NCBI GenBank assembly: GCA_029448655.1
Contig: JACCLO010000003.1
Span: 3,348,001 to 3,412,000 of the forward strand
Direction of reading: 5' to 3'
Length of the DNA stretch: 64,000 nucleotides
DNA from: Wolfiporia cocos
Taxonomy: Eukaryota; Basidiomycota; Agaricomycetes; Polyporales; Phaeolaceae
The notes beneath the pieces were generated by a model, which was not told the DNA's origin, ran no database searches, and saw nothing but the letters and a program-made list of their open reading frames with translations. The position numbers were made by a program, and so were the translations under genes. Shown here in pieces: positions 20,144 through 32,920 of the stretch. The number at the start of each line of letters is the position of its first letter. Positions within the stretch are counted from its first letter, which is position 1.

Positions 20144-21640
20144 CTAGTCTTTAAGATGGAAAATGAATTTGTCAACTACACAGCGCATAGAATCCGCGAG
20201 TGCAAACTCGAGTGGCCGCCTAGCCGTAACCTCCAGGAAGCACACTGGCGCCCCCTGTGATTTGCGTATCGTCATTGCGCGCAGCACAACCGGCCATAGG
20301 TCCGCATCATGGTCGGTAAAGCGCAGAAGCTCGAGATGTGACAGCTTCGGGCAATTGACACTGCCGTCTGTGTCATCCGTAAGACCGTGGAGGAGACAGC
20401 GTGCTGTGACATCGCGGAAGGATTGGAAGTCGACTCGGAGATATTCTATGGATGGGGCATGTTTAAGAACTTCGGCCCATTTCACGATGTAGGTGTCGAA
20501 GGAATAGACGCGGACCGCGAGTGAGCGGAGAGAAGGGAAGTTGGCCGCTGCAAGCCCCATATGGTCCAAGGATGCAGGATTGTCGAGCATCCCTTCCCAA
20601 CACCACCAGAGCCGGAAGGGCGGGGAAGTAGATTGCATGAATATATTGTTCTCTCCATATAATGATGAATACTGCAAGTCAAGATCTTCGATGCGTGACG
20701 CGATAGATTGCAATGAGGGGCATACGTCGCTGAGATGGCGGGTCGCATGGATAGGGAGATGAATCTTTACTTCGGTTGTCGCAGGAAAGGCCAAATGTGA
20801 AAGTAGAAGTAGCACCCCTGAAGAATGGCTGTTAAGGGAACTGAGCGACAGTTTTCGCAACTTAGGGAGTTCAATTCTAGGAGCACTAAACAGCTCGAAG
20901 CTACTTGATAGGACGTCAAAGACCAGCGACAGCACTTCTAGCTGAGGAGACTGTTCCATCGTCTTGTACAACTCCGGAAACGACGGAGGCATTGGGACCA
21001 ACAGCTCTAATCGGCATAGATTGGATAGAGGCGGCCATGGCATACGGACGTTGCTGATACAAATTTCACGCAACGATGGCATCCATCCTAGAAATAGGGC
21101 CCTATGGTCTATCAGCACTTCTGCATCCACGACTAGATATCGTAGATTCGGGGCAGGTGTGGCGAACGGCGCTAGAACCTCCTTCATCGTCTCTGGGAGG
21201 AAATGCACAATAAACATTTCTGCGAAGCGATGCGCGTGAAGTGACAGATCGAGGGCCAGTCTAACCAACGCCTCCGTAGACTCCCATACCGTACGCGGTC
21301 CTACAATCTTGGCGTACAAGGGAGAGTTCCCTGAGCGCGCCAGAAGCTGGCGTGTGACGAAGCGGCTGGAGTGAGCAGAGAGGTTGTGATATGACCAGAG
21401 CTTTGGATAAGAGAGAGCCAGATGCCGCCAATATCGACATACATGAGATAGCTGAATCGGTATATGGCTGATATCTCCGCTGCAGACAGAGTCGCATTCG
21501 GACTGACTATGCGGGTTGCTGCTAGCTATTCGGAACGCAGAGCAAACGACTAGCTCGAAAATCTCCTGTATGAGGTCATCAGGGAGAACCGCGATGCTCG
21601 CCCTGGCATTCATGATGCTCGACTTCATGATGCTCGACAT
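20144..21640 (-). CDS. F-box/leucine-rich-like protein 2
   Basis: Intact single-exon paralogue of the gene at 17963. ATG at 21640, 498 aa. The F-box begins LPDDLIQEIFELVV and continues to the VCRYWRHLALSYPKLW core, interrupted by a Ser/Cys-rich insertion of about 25 residues. The C-terminal part is leucine-rich, with conserved blocks such as RALFLGWMPSLR, SLQSIASRI and a final helical tail that element B removed from the other copy. Likely an SCF adaptor of unknown substrate. Upstream it faces the divergent oxygenase gene. Confidence 0.87.
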   Translation of the reverse strand: MSSIMKSSIMNARASIAVLPDDLIQEIFELVVCSAFRIASSNPHSQSECDSVCSGDISHIPIQLSHVCRYWRHLALSYPKLWSYHNLSAHSSRFVTRQLLARSGNSPLYAKIVGPRTVWESTEALVRLALDLSLHAHRFAEMFIVHFLPETMKEVLAPFATPAPNLRYLVVDAEVLIDHRALFLGWMPSLREICISNVRMPWPPLSNLCRLELLVPMPPSFPELYKTMEQSPQLEVLSLVFDVLSSSFELFSAPRIELPKLRKLSLSSLNSHSSGVLLLLSHLAFPATTEVKIHLPIHATRHLSDVCPSLQSIASRIEDLDLQYSSLYGENNIFMQSTSPPFRLWWCWEGMLDNPASLDHMGLAAANFPSLRSLAVRVYSFDTYIVKWAEVLKHAPSIEYLRVDFQSFRDVTARCLLHGLTDDTDGSVNCPKLSHLELLRFTDHDADLWPVVLRAMTIRKSQGAPVCFLEVTARRPLEFALADSMRCVVDKFIFHLKD

Positions 21641-22528
21641 CGGATCAGCTGTTTGACTAGCAGATTGGAGCGTAAGTGATCGTGCCGGCTGAACGGAGTC
21701 ACAATTATACCTCAATGAATGAGTAACACCGTCACAGTGATTGGCGGGTCTATTGCTCTGGAATTAGAGGGGCCACTAGGCTATCCCTACAAAGCGAGGA
21801 CGCCGCCACAGGGAAAGTTGGCAGAGCTAGCCTCCCATCGTGATGCTGACTGTTGGATGTCGAGCAAAGCGCGCTCTATTGCCGAATGATGGAGCGCCAA
21901 GACGCAGGCGCTTTATTATTAGGTTAGTAACCGCGGCAATACGATCGACGTTGATCGACACTGAGAGCGATTTACTGTACTACAAACACCTGCTGGCAGC
22001 GTTTGGGAAGCGCAGATCTCTCTTAAATGAACCGCATCTCAGAAGATAGTCGATAAACACCAGCTTGCTTGGACACATCAAATTCAAGAGCTTGAGGCTC
22101 GCACCCCGTAAAGATTACTTACGCATAAGCCTAAGCTAGGCTCACCTTGAGTCCAATGGTTCAGAGTGAATTCATCATATGCGCTCAGGTGAGTTTGCTC
22201 AGGAAGCGTCTCAGTGATCATAAGATAGTGAGCCTGAATCTGCCGATACCAACTGACGCGTAATGACAATACACAAGCAATAGACTCAGCCTTCCACCAT
22301 TAGAGATACAGCTTCGGACGATAAGGCACGGTACATCGTGGGATTTGACAACCTGCGAATCGAAGCAAGAACGGAACACCATCTCTCTCCGAGAGAAGAG
22401 TCATCTGACGAGAATGTCTATTAAGCTTTCGGATTACTGAGGAAGCGATAACGGCAGGATAACTTCAAGTAGCTCACGGCGAGGCCGAGCGAATTGCAAC
22501 CTCCCCGCTATCACCCAGTGAGGTCATC
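21641..22528. other. Divergent intergenic region between F-box 2 and the oxygenase
   Basis: About 890 bp between two divergently transcribed genes, so it holds both promoters. I see only small open frames and no repeat with a partner. No TATA box stands out near either start. Confidence 0.5.
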
Positions 22529-24016
22529 ATGCCAGGTCTCATCACGCAACCTCCCTTTCCTGAAGATGTCCCAACGCACCCGCTTCTAGTAGTGGACTAC
22601 CAATTAATCCGTGCTAAAGATGAGAATGAAGTCAACAAACTCTGGAATGCAGCAACGCAGCTAGGATTTTGGTAGTGAGCACTCTCTACCAACTCTCATG
22701 ATCATGCGATGGGATGTCCATGGATTATTTATTATATGCAGCTTAAAGAACCATGGCGTCGACAACGAAGTCAACGCTATGTTTGAAATGGGCGCAGAGA
22801 CGATGGCACTCCCGCTTGAGGAGAAAATGAAATTCGAGCAAGGTGATGATGGAATATCTTTCGGGTGTGTACAGTCTAGATGTACTGACAAGCGACTACT
22901 GACATGTTCCTCGCTCTTGGCAGATATAAAGCTGCAGGTGTCAATGCAGTTGATGAGAAAGGGAATCTCGACTCGACCGAATTCATCAACGTCTCCAAGG
23001 ATGATGCCCTTGCCTACCCAGTGACCGTACATCGGACCTATCCTGCTACGGTGGTGGCGCGAATGGAGACAACAATCAAGCCATTCGTACAAAAGTCGCT
23101 GGAGGTCAACGGCACGCTGTTAAGCGTGCTAAATGACAAATTGGGGTTGCCGGAAAGAACGCTGGCGCACTTACATCGCAGCGAGGAGCGCAGCGGATGC
23201 GTAGCGCGTGTGATAAGAACACCACCGAAAGATGAGGCCTTCGACGAAGAGAGGGCTCTTTTGTCGGCGCACACTGACTTCGGCTCACTGGTAGGTGAAG
23301 TTGCTAGTCAGTGCGCCTGTGGACTACTTAGTCACGTATATCAGTCGTTCTTGCACAATCGCCTTGGAGGTTTGCAGGTTCTTGCTCCTGGAACTGACAA
23401 GTGGCAGTACGTAAAGGTATGTCATATTACAGCTGAATGTTCGGCCTATTTCATAAGGGGTTCATTTTGTTAGCCTCTTCCGGGCCATGCTATCTGCAAT
23501 GTGGGAGACTCGCTGCACATCTTCAGTGGAGGCATTCTACGTTCCAACGTGCACCGCGTCATGTGAGTCTACGACTGCACGCCTATAAGTTCTGGGACGA
23601 TTGAAGATTGTTCGATTCAAACCAGACCACCGCCTGGAGAGCAAGCGAAGTTCGAGCGTTACTCTCTCGTCTTCTTCACGCGTGCGAGCGACGGCACGGA
23701 GCTTCGAGCGCTGACAGACAGGAGCGACTTGATCGCTGAGGCCGTCGCGAAAGCGGCAAACGCAGCAGAACGCTTCCGCCCTGGGGTGACGGCGCAAGAG
23801 TGGCTGGCACGAAGGGTTAGAAATCAAAGGATCAAGCATTTTGAAGTGAGTAGCGCAGATTATTCGTTTGACCCTCGAGATTGAGATTGCAATCTCCAGG
23901 GGCCAGACAGCTTTAGATCCAGCCTGGGAACGGAGGACTACTCTTCTTCGATTAGAGCTGCTGGAGATAACGACACCAGCCATGCTGGTAGCGCGACGGC
24001 GGTAGCAGCATACTAG
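22529..24016 (+). CDS. 2-oxoglutarate/Fe(II)-dependent dioxygenase, isopenicillin N synthase-like
   Basis: Non-heme iron oxygenase of the DIOX_N plus 2OG-FeII_Oxy type; the substrate cannot be read from sequence. Deduced exons: 22529-22671, 22742-22864, 22924-23290, 23345-23416, 23474-23562, 23626-23845 and 23900-24016, 376 aa. The N-terminal domain has the family's LKNHGV block. The catalytic core has the iron ligands H205 and D207 (HTD) and H262 (SNVHR), and the 2-oxoglutarate Arg/Ser pair R276 and S278 (RYS). An HNRLGGLQVL block follows the HTD motif as usual. All junctions keep frame with GT..AG ends. Such genes are often stand-alone in basidiomycetes; no biosynthetic cluster surrounds it. 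Confidence 0.9.
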
Positions 24017-24339
24017 ATTGATGCTCGCAGAGGTTTGCCATGATGGCAGTTTGTACGCATTCGAATTATGTTAGAGACGATGTCAACCCGATGTCGGAAG
24101 TAACAGTGAAGCATTATAGCATACCGCGCATGGTTCATCAAGTGGGAGATTCGTGTCGTAATGAAGGCACGGTAGTAACATCGATGGGATGTGATTAGTA
24201 CACAGGTGGGAAATACAGATAGCTGCGACCGTACAAGCTACAAATTACCGACTATGCGTTACCATATACAATAAACACACAGGGACTACTACTCTAGCCG
24301 CAAGAATGCGAGAGGAATGAGTCCGGAAGTCCGCTCATG
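24017..24339. other. Convergent 3' flanks
   Basis: About 320 bp between the stop codons of two convergent genes. It presumably holds both polyadenylation regions; AATAAA-like ATACAATAAAC at 24267-24277 is the only candidate signal noticed. Confidence 0.4.
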
Positions 24340-27300
24340 TCATCGAATCCATCCGCCTCGCCCTCGCCCTCTTCCCGTCCACAACCTGTCCCGGTCCCAG
24401 TCGCCTCTGTCTCGGTCCGCGGACGGACCTCGGGGTATTGACGGCACACCAGGATGGCCACGAGAGACAGGTGGAGAATATGGTGTATAGTTCAATTCTC
24501 TAAGAGCGCGAGGTCCACTAGGCAAAGGCCGGGAGGAGTTCTGGAGAGCACGGGGCGCAGCCGGGTATAATGGCCGACGGGCAGGAGGTGCATGCCGGGA
24601 AGGAGACAGTCCGCCTTGATGAAAAGAGCGCGGATGGGTTGGTGGCGAGTGAGAGCGTGGAGCATACGGAACTGTCTTTGCAGGAGGAGGAGGGCTGAGA
24701 ATCTCGCCGTCTTCCTGAGAATTCTGGCGCGACATTGCACTGTCGGGACTTTGGCTGCGCGACAGTGGTCGGGTTTTGCTCTTTCCAAGCTGACGAGCCC
24801 GTTCTTTACGCCCGAGATTCTCATCGGGCGTGCAGAAACGAGGCGAGACGATCCTGTCTGTCTTATCCTCTTTGACAAACTCTGCAGTTGATGGGCTGCG
24901 ACGCGGTGCTCGATCATCGACCACAACAAGGCCGCATGGTACAGAATCCTCCATCATCTCGATCTTCGCTTGGAATGAATCGGACGCAGGGGGCTTGTCG
25001 GCAACATGATCCTTGGCAGTGTTCATCTCGGTGCTGCAGATGACAGGAGTGGAAGTGCTGAGAACCGCTTCTGTGGTCTTCAGCTCGTGACGGACGTCGT
25101 TGAATACGTCGCGCTGCGTCATCTGCGCACGCGTCGGGTTCGCAGATGCGGGATCTACGGCGTCTGTGCTTTCAGAGACATTGGTAGAACTTGGTACAGT
25201 CTGAACGACCGGCGTAGGCGGCACATGCTGTTCCGGGTGCTCTTCGCGCTGCTGCCTTTTACGTCGAGCAAAATCCTTCAAGCTCAACTTAACTTTCGGT
25301 GGCGGTGGCGGAGGGGCGGGAGAGGACGGCTGAACAGTACTGGATTGTACCTGTGTAGTTACCACGCTGTCGCCTGCAGCGCCGGTATCTTGTTGGGGAG
25401 ATGCTGCGTGACTTCCAGGCGTGGAGCCCTCTGCCGGTAGAGGATCGGTACCACCAAATGGATTTACATCCTGCGCATGCACAGCGGGATCCACGTGCAT
25501 GGCATCCTCCGCGACAGGTTGTGGGCTCCCGCGTGGCGACGTACGAGGCGGCGATGGTGTGGCAGGTGGGGGTGTCGGAGACGGTGGCCGCGCATTAGGA
25601 AGAGGCAGACTGTCGTGTCCAGGAGTAGAAAGATGAGGAGAAGCAGGACTTGTGTCAAGGGGCGAAGCACCACCGAAAGAGAGGATATCCTGCTCGGACG
25701 ATGCATCCTGCGGAACGGGAGCAGGAGAAGGTCGACGGTGACGAGATGATGATGGTGATGGAGTGCGGGCGTTCGCGAAACGTGGTACAAGGTCAGGAGT
25801 CGAAGGAGAAAACAGGGATAATTTAGCAAAGGAACTCGCAGGGGAAGCTCTAGCGTCAACACTCGGACTTCTCCGAGCCGGAGGAGGGAGTATAGGCGTC
25901 GATAGAGAAAGTTGTGGATTCCGTGGAGGCGGAAGTGGCGGAGGAGGCATCTGTTTCGGGTCTGAAATCTACGTCAGCCAGGTCGGGGCCGCGCTCGGCC
26001 GTAGACGCACCAAAGACTTCATGATCAACATCCATCTTGACGTCGTCAGCAGATGCTTCATGTTCAACGGTAACTATTGGCTGAGTTGTGCCCGTGGCTG
26101 TTTCGTCAGATGTCTGTTCCGAATCATCGTGATTGACTCGCAGCGAATCCAAGCTTTTGCGTATCCAGCCCTTGCGCAACTTAGGAGGTAATTTCACTTC
26201 TGATTCCGCATCTTCGCTCACTCCTTCGGGAGATTGAGAACGACGTGGCAACGAATGGTAGGCTGTGCCAATTTCAGCAATTGACCGACGCGGACAAAAA
26301 CTCCACTTACTTGCGGATACGTGGTCATCCGGCGTTTCATCGGTTGCTCTCGCCTTGCCCTTGCGATCGCTGTTCCGTCCCTTTGATGATCGAATGTTCG
26401 GCGCCGGATTAGTTGCAGCTGGATGAGAGGACCCATGATGATCTAGTGAGTCCCCGAATGTGGGGGTTGTAAAGTACGACTCGGACGACGAAGGAACCAC
26501 CTCGACGCCTGTCAATCCACCCGACGACGGTACCCGCTCTCTCGTCCTGAACCCCCTCTCCGCTCCAACTAATGGTCCCAAGTCCGTCTTCCGCCTGAAC
26601 CTCGCTTCTTGGTCACTCTCGTCTACTTCATCTTGCCTGTCCCGCTCTGCAACTGACATACTGGGTGGCGATGGTGAAGGTGTGGGAGGCGTCTGGCTAT
26701 CCACAAACTCGGCCATTCGGGTGATCGCACAATCGCGCGCGCGCGACCCACATGCACACGTTGTGAATGTCGACGACAGCGCATGTAGCATGGACGTCAA
26801 TTGCTGGCGGAAATGTTGCAAACGGTGTGGCCTGAACACGCCATCAGCAAGTCCCAAGCCGTGAAACTGACCCTACGCACGGGAAAATGTGAGGGCTATC
26901 TATCAGCGCCGGCAAATGGTGAATGACGCTCCCGTCGTCCCACTCCCAACCTAACACCACCTCCTCGTGCGCCTTCAAGTCACGTAAAGCGAAGATACCA
27001 AATGTAAGTGTCTCCTCCTCACTGTCTGAGGGCGCCTTTTGCGGGCAGAGCACTGGGCGAAGAACGGCATTCGGGCGGCACCCGTTGCGCACAAAGCGGG
27101 CCTGATTTCCGGCCGTACGAGCATCCAAGGCAACATCAAGTGGAGGGCCGACCAGGTGGACGAAGGGTTTTGGCATGCTCAGATGGGCATACGCATTCAG
27201 TGGATCCGATAGATAAGCAGAGGTGGGGATGATGGTCGACGTGAACGGGGTCACCAGGCTCGAGGATGGTATTGAACGCGATGCATGAGCGGCATAGGAA

Positions 27301-28064
27301 GGGGGAAGGATGGAAGGGTCGACGCTCAGAGATAGGGATGGGTGATAGGACGACTTGCTGAGCGGTCGCAGGTTAATCTGGGAGCCTGATGGAATCGAGT
27401 CGAGAATCACCGGTGTGCCACCACACGACGAGGTGGACGCATTAGACTCGGCGTCGATGGCCGTAATGCCTCTCCACTCTGTGGCCACCCGTCGTAGCTT
27501 GTCGCGCGTCTCGTCGTGGGGGACGATGTCCTTGGTGATTGGAACATAACTGTGGGTCCAGGGTTCGTCGATATCGACGTGCTCGTCCTCCCCTGAATGG
27601 TGCACGACAACCGACGGACGCCGCTTGCGTTTGTGCGCCCCGCCCCCGCCATCTCCTGGTACGGCGCTCACCCGCCGGCCCTTCCGGTCGACGCCTGGAC
27701 TCGACCGGCGCCTGTGTCTCTCAGATTCTTGGTTGTGAGCTGCTGCTCTTCGGCGCGCCTTCTGTAGCCGAACGGCTCGCTCCTTGTCCACAGACCTCGG
27801 GCTACACTGCCAGCACTGCCACTCCTCCGGCACGTCGTCCTCGACTATCCCGAAACAAGCAGCATGGCACCAGCGCGAGCAAGAATCACATCCAATCGAA
27901 AAGCCATCGTCATCGGTAAAGCCACAGATACAGCTGATGGAGTCTGAGTTGGAGGAGTCTAGCGGGTCGGTCGACGAAGCACTCTGCTTGCGCTTGAGTG
28001 GGATGGTCGAGAGAGAGCCGAGCCCAAGAAGCCCCAGCGCTGCTTCGGTCGCATCGTTGCGCAT
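24340..28064 (-). CDS. Set3/Set4-like PHD-finger and SET-domain chromatin protein
   Basis: Probable subunit of a Set3-type histone deacetylase complex that reads methylated H3K4. Three deduced exons, 28064-26881, 26831-26011 and 25961-24340, give 1208 aa. A C4HC3 PHD finger lies near residues 44-86 (CICG...CDSC...WCH...CWQC), followed by a basic region. A divergent SET domain follows near 285-395 (DARTAGNQARFVRNGC..NA and a VVLGWEWDDG end). A short Cys cluster (CACGSRARDC) follows across the first splice junction, as in Set3 relatives. The remainder is disordered and rich in Pro/Ser, ending in an RG-rich GRGRGRGGW tail. SET domains of this subgroup are generally thought to lack methyltransferase activity (family knowledge). 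Convergent with the oxygenase gene. Confidence 0.88.
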
Positions 28065-28298
28065 GGCATTCGAAACGTCGAACGACGTTCAAACTCGTCC
28101 TGGCGACGGAGACCAGCTGTTGTCGAGCGAAGTGGAGGGGGAAAGCAGGAGATTTGGTCAAGTGAGTGGATAGGTACCTGATTATGATTATGCAGCCTCT
28201 TGTCAGACGGACGCTATATTTGGATCTATCTTGGCCTTGCATTACCCTAGACAAATTAATGGATTAACTAGAACATCTATAACGTTCACGATCACTAA
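28065..28298. other. 5' flank of the Set3-like gene
   Basis: Short upstream region between the ATG at 28064 and the MITE. No strong promoter element is recognised, and the MITE lies about 235 bp upstream of the start. Confidence 0.4.
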
Positions 28299-28545
28299 CA
28301 CTGGGGGCATTATCTAATGATCATGACTTTGTCAGAAACATGTTGGTATCATTCAAATAAGTGATCAAATGCGAACATAATTGCTTATGTAATATCTTCA
28401 TTAGATGATGCCCCTGGTGTCTGGACCAGATCTTTACGCAGCCCATGGCCAGTTTCTTACGATGTTACCAACCAATGCATTATGTTTGCATTTGATCACT
28501 TATTTAAATGATACCAACATGTTTCCGACAAAGTCGCCCCCGGTG
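28299..28545. mobile_element. MITE with TAA duplication (PIF/Harbinger-like)
   Basis: 247 bp with ends CACTGGGGGC and GCCCCCGGTG, flanked by TAA (28296-28298, 28546-28548). Behind the ends, a match of about 55 bp (28324-28380 against 28483-28537) forms a long hairpin with few mismatches. Inside, a second inverted match to the left end occurs at 28402-28425 (TCATTAGATGATGCCCC then TGGTG), so a shorter unit may be nested. Three-base TAA/TTA duplications are typical of PIF/Harbinger MITEs. No coding capacity. Confidence 0.8.
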
Positions 28546-29240
28546 TAATTGTAAATACATGGCCCATCATTGCAATGATGACTGTCTTGTCCCGCACACT
28601 CACCATGTAGTATCTTGAGTCCCTCCAAGCCCGGATGCAACATTCAAGCACAAGCTACATGAATTGAAGGACGCCAGCATCCTGAAGCGCTACGTGCCAT
28701 GAGCATGGATGATGAGATATTCTCCACGATCCCATCAGTCGTATTCCTCACTCCGGGCAACTGCCCCAACATGTTCCTCGCTGAGATAATCGCACTGCGC
28801 GTCGCATCGGTACATCAGATGCATGTTCTCATATGCTCAGAAGCAACCTTGACTGCGGCACCACGAGGGCGGTACGCGCCTCTATGCGGCTAGTCCTGGA
28901 ACGATGTAGTATGGGCAAGAAGGTACAGAACTGTCAGCTGTCGTTACGTGCCTCCTAATTGTCCTCAACAGCGCAGATATGGCCGGGTTTCTTATGCAAG
29001 AGTGATGAGTGCCTTTGATATATTCATACATGTGGCGTATTCGTGTGTTGATGCCACTACGCGAGGAGGCCGATCTAGCTCACGCCGATGTCGGAATTTC
29101 GTGCTTCTGAATTGCGTACGCAGTCGTCCTCGTGCATTGCATCAAACCTTCCCAGTGGATTGGGTCCTGTCGCGAGTAGGCATGTAATAAAACGAAAAGC
29201 AGCGTAGGTCCGCGTTTCCCGACCTCAACCACTATCAGCG
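28546..29240. other. Intergenic, 5' of the MYND gene
   Basis: About 700 bp with several open frames of 60-80 codons, none showing a motif, a paralogue in the window or splice-linked continuation. Presumed promoter region of the gene at 29241. Confidence 0.45.
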
Positions 29241-32200
29241 ATGGCACACCCCCTCGTATTTCCCGGCAAATATTTCTTCTATCCTATCGGCAACACCTCC
29301 GCGGTGTGTATGACTAGGGATATCGCACCTGAAGAGCCTGCCAATGTCCTGCTCCTCGGGTGTGGCGACCCCCGGAATGTCCTCTATACGATATTTTGTG
29401 AGCCTGATACGCGTATGTTCTTACGATACAAGCGTCACTTGCTCCTCATCCGTGCCACCATCAGGAAGCCGTGCGCTTGACTTTACCTGCTGCGATTTTG
29501 AGCCTGGCGTGTTGGGTGCGTAAAAGATAATGTTCGCTCAGTGCGTTATCGGCTGATTAGACGCAGCTCGCAATGTGCTCCTCCTAACAATGATTGTCGA
29601 CAAGTGCTCCTCCGACACAATCTGGAATACATTCTTCCACATGTACCTCGATCAGAGCTCGTACGAGGCATTGGTAGAGCATTGCAAGAAGCTCGTCGCC
29701 GTCTCGGACAACCTCCAACACTGGGGCGAATCCTCGTATGGCCCTTTCATCAAAATGAGTACCGAGTACACACTCTCAGAGCTTCGGCGTCACTGGTCAC
29801 TGTATGCCGACATGCAGAATTTGCCGCCTGCACGGGCTAAAGTGATTCGTGGCGCCTTTGTTCAGCTATCCAAGTCCACCTCAGACAAATATGGACGATC
29901 GAATTTGACCACAGCGCGATCCGCCGGACCCACAATGCCAAAAGCAGTTGAGGTCGTCTCGACTCAATTCAAGCAGTACTGGAAGACGGGTGTCACGTTC
30001 ACCAACTCCAAGCAGATCGCTGCCGCCAAGCTGCTAAATCCCACATTTGCATATTCTCTGCGAGGCGAAGGATGCGCAGTTCACTACGGAACTGATCCTC
30101 TCATTCCCTTCCATCTCGCCCCTGTTTTTGGCAACACACGCGGAAATGTCTCCGTTGCAAGCCTCGTGACCGCCGTTAGAGGACAGTTCCGAGACTGGTG
30201 TAGCGCTTTCTACACCTCGGTCACTTCCCCCGATGCCGTGACTCCCATCATTCGCTTCGCCATAGCGGAGGCTACCGCTTTTTGCAAGGCTCTTTACCAG
30301 TATCATGTTGCACGCACCCTCGATGCCGGCATTCCGATTGCGCAGTGGAAGACACAGCTTATTCGCTTGAATGGCAGGGAATATGAGACAGGAGATGCCC
30401 CCGTTCTGTTCAACGTGATCGACACATCCAATCTGGATGATCACATTGGTCTGCTCAATATTCTCATTGCCGCGGCACCTCTGCTTTCGTTATCCGCACT
30501 TTCGTGCGCGCTTTACACAGAATCGTTGCTGTTTCACGGAGAGGATGCTACGAAGGAGTTCAAGGAGAAGCTATACGCGGACATCACTGTCATGAGTCTC
30601 CTAACTGGTTTGTGCCCAGTCGACTACCTCTCCGGATTCTCTACTCGATCCAACGCGCATGAGCTTATGCTCTACGCTTTCTTACAGCAGACATCTTCAT
30701 CGAAGCAGACAACCTCACAATTTCACCAAGTCACGACGTGGAAGCCACCCAGCCGCGGAGACGCTGTCGCTTCCCAGGTACAGCTAGCTATGCAAACTCC
30801 CATATTTGACCCTAGCCAGCTTGGTACATTCCTTTACGACACATACCATCAACTTTTCGAGCGGGAGGATGCTATGCATTTCTTCCGCCATAATCAGAAC
30901 AATCTCCTCAGAGCTGTTGCGGCGTCGAACATCCTCCATTATGTCCGCGAAAGCTTTGTCCTGCTTCTCAAACTTGTCAGACACCGACTTCAGCTCCCCA
31001 ATGAGCAATGGCTAGAAGTCATGGATCGGTTCATGAACCTCTTGGATGAAGATCAATCACTGCCCATGGATACGTGTAATCGACAAGACTTCTCGTCACA
31101 GCTGCATCGCCATGGAATGTATACGATGCCTTTCCTCAAAATTAGGGCAGCGAAGATTGGACGCTTTTCCAGCTGGAAAACAGTTCCCTCCCTCGTTCGC
31201 ATCATGATGGTGGTCCCACGCGAGAAGATCTCCGTTCTTCAGGATTCGGTGGAACAAATTGGTACTCCATTGTTACAATGCGCTGTCAGAGGAAAACAAA
31301 TCTACAACATTTTTGCTTCAGTCCACGCCGCTTTTGGTCGCGCCACATCCATGGGTTCGAAGTCTGATCCTTGGGTCACCTTCGAGGAAGATCCGGAGGG
31401 ATGGGATGGGACATCACCCCTGGTGGTGTCATTTACGATGGCCACGTTATTTATCACGGAACTCGAGCCGCCCGAGAACCTCAGAATATGTCTTGTGGTT
31501 CGAAGTACGCCCGGCTCGGTGCTCCTCGTTCCAAAACTTGGAATGGATCTCACCGTATTCGAAGCGAACCTGATGAACGAATCCACCGTTTATGTCCTGC
31601 CCGAGCAACCCTTACTATCTAAGGCGACCCATATACAACCAACCTCCACAGGAGCGCATTCAAACATACATGGCACGAATGCAATTGGCACTGCGAACCC
31701 AGTCAACATTGAACTGGATGAACAGTGCGAGATGGTGGCCTCCTTTACGTCAAGAGTCTCAGTGGAAAGCGAGCAAATCAGGCGGGTGTTTGCTGCTGGA
31801 GAGACGCCTCAGGTTAAACAGGTGTCACCATGCGGGATGAGGCTTAGCTTTGAGTCCTGCACCCAAGATGTATCGTTTCCTTTTGCGGTGATCGGTAGTC
31901 AGCACAGGTTGCGCCTTGCCAGGAAGTCTCTCTATATAGAGGTGAGATCCTATAACCGACCGCCATGCCATATAGTGACAGAATATGTCCTAGATTGTTG
32001 TTCCCGCATATGGACCATTCAAGGCTGAGGGAATGAAACTCAATCCCTTTCCCATGGTTCGAACTGATGGACCGTTCAACCTTTTCAGCATTCATCGTGC
32101 CAATCTTGATAGGATGCCAATTCTCGACATGAAGGCTCAGAAGCTGGATGAATGGCTCAATCCTCACCTCGGCTCTATGATGTCCAAACGCGAGCGCTCG

Positions 32201-32920
32201 CTACGCAAGCACGAGCAGGATGACACGATGATGCATATCAAAGACTCCCTGCACACCATCCTTGTTCGATCGTCGGGAATACAGGGCGGCCCCCCTATAC
32301 GGCTTCTTTGCCTTCGCGATAAGGCTACAAACAACTGCGATACTGTGATCTTTATTGCAGATCTGCGCTTTGACCTTCAATGCCACACTGTGGCTTGTGA
32401 TGGCTACGTCCTCCCTCTGACCCATGACCTCCTGAGGCGGATTGAAGCGCCCTTCTCAAAGCTCGTGACGACAGGTCAAATGTTGAACGTTTTGATGTTC
32501 AACGAAGAGGTAACAGCTTGGAAACAGCTGCTGCCTGCCTTGGCCGAACGTTGCCGATATTCATGGTCCCATGGGCCTAACTGTGAGTACAAAGCACAGG
32601 GCAACGTTCCATTAACCACGGATATGGAGAATAACCCGCTGTGCAACTGCGGAATGGGCAAAAACGTGGAGGGCATGGATAAGGAGAATTTGTGGCGTCC
32701 GTTCTCCCCGTACGTGACCAGGATCGCTCTTTCCCCGCTATTCGCCGTGTCATACTTGGAGCCCGTTGGCCGCGACCCTTCGCTTCACCGATGCTATGTT
32801 TGTCGAGGGAAGGGCAAACCGAAGATTCGGACGTGCAGTGGATGCAAGAAAATACGTTACTGTTCGGAAGTGTGTCAGAGGAAGCACTGGCCTGCGCATA
32901 AGCCAAAATGTAAGGCATGA
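29241..32920 (+). CDS. DUF4470 and MYND zinc-finger protein
   Basis: Deduced exons 29241-29412, 29465-29515, 29567-31941 and 31994-32920 give 1174 aa. The N-terminus carries the DUF4470 pattern: VLLLGCGDPRNVLYTIF in exon 1, LDFTCCDFEPGVL in exon 2 and ARNVLLL at the start of exon 3. The middle 900 residues are mostly helical and not recognised. The last 40 residues are a classical MYND finger: CYVC, CSGC, YC, C, H, H and C in the expected order near 32788-32910. MYND fingers mediate protein contacts with proline-rich partners. DUF4470+MYND proteins are numerous in agaricomycetes and uncharacterised. The first intron was placed by frame: using the GT at 29396 would create a stop, while GTATGT at 29413 keeps the frame. 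Confidence 0.88.

Noticed and set aside
22529..28064. Secondary-metabolite cluster including the P450 and the oxygenase
   Set aside because: They are 8 kb apart with F-box genes and transposons between, and no synthase, transporter or pathway regulator is present.
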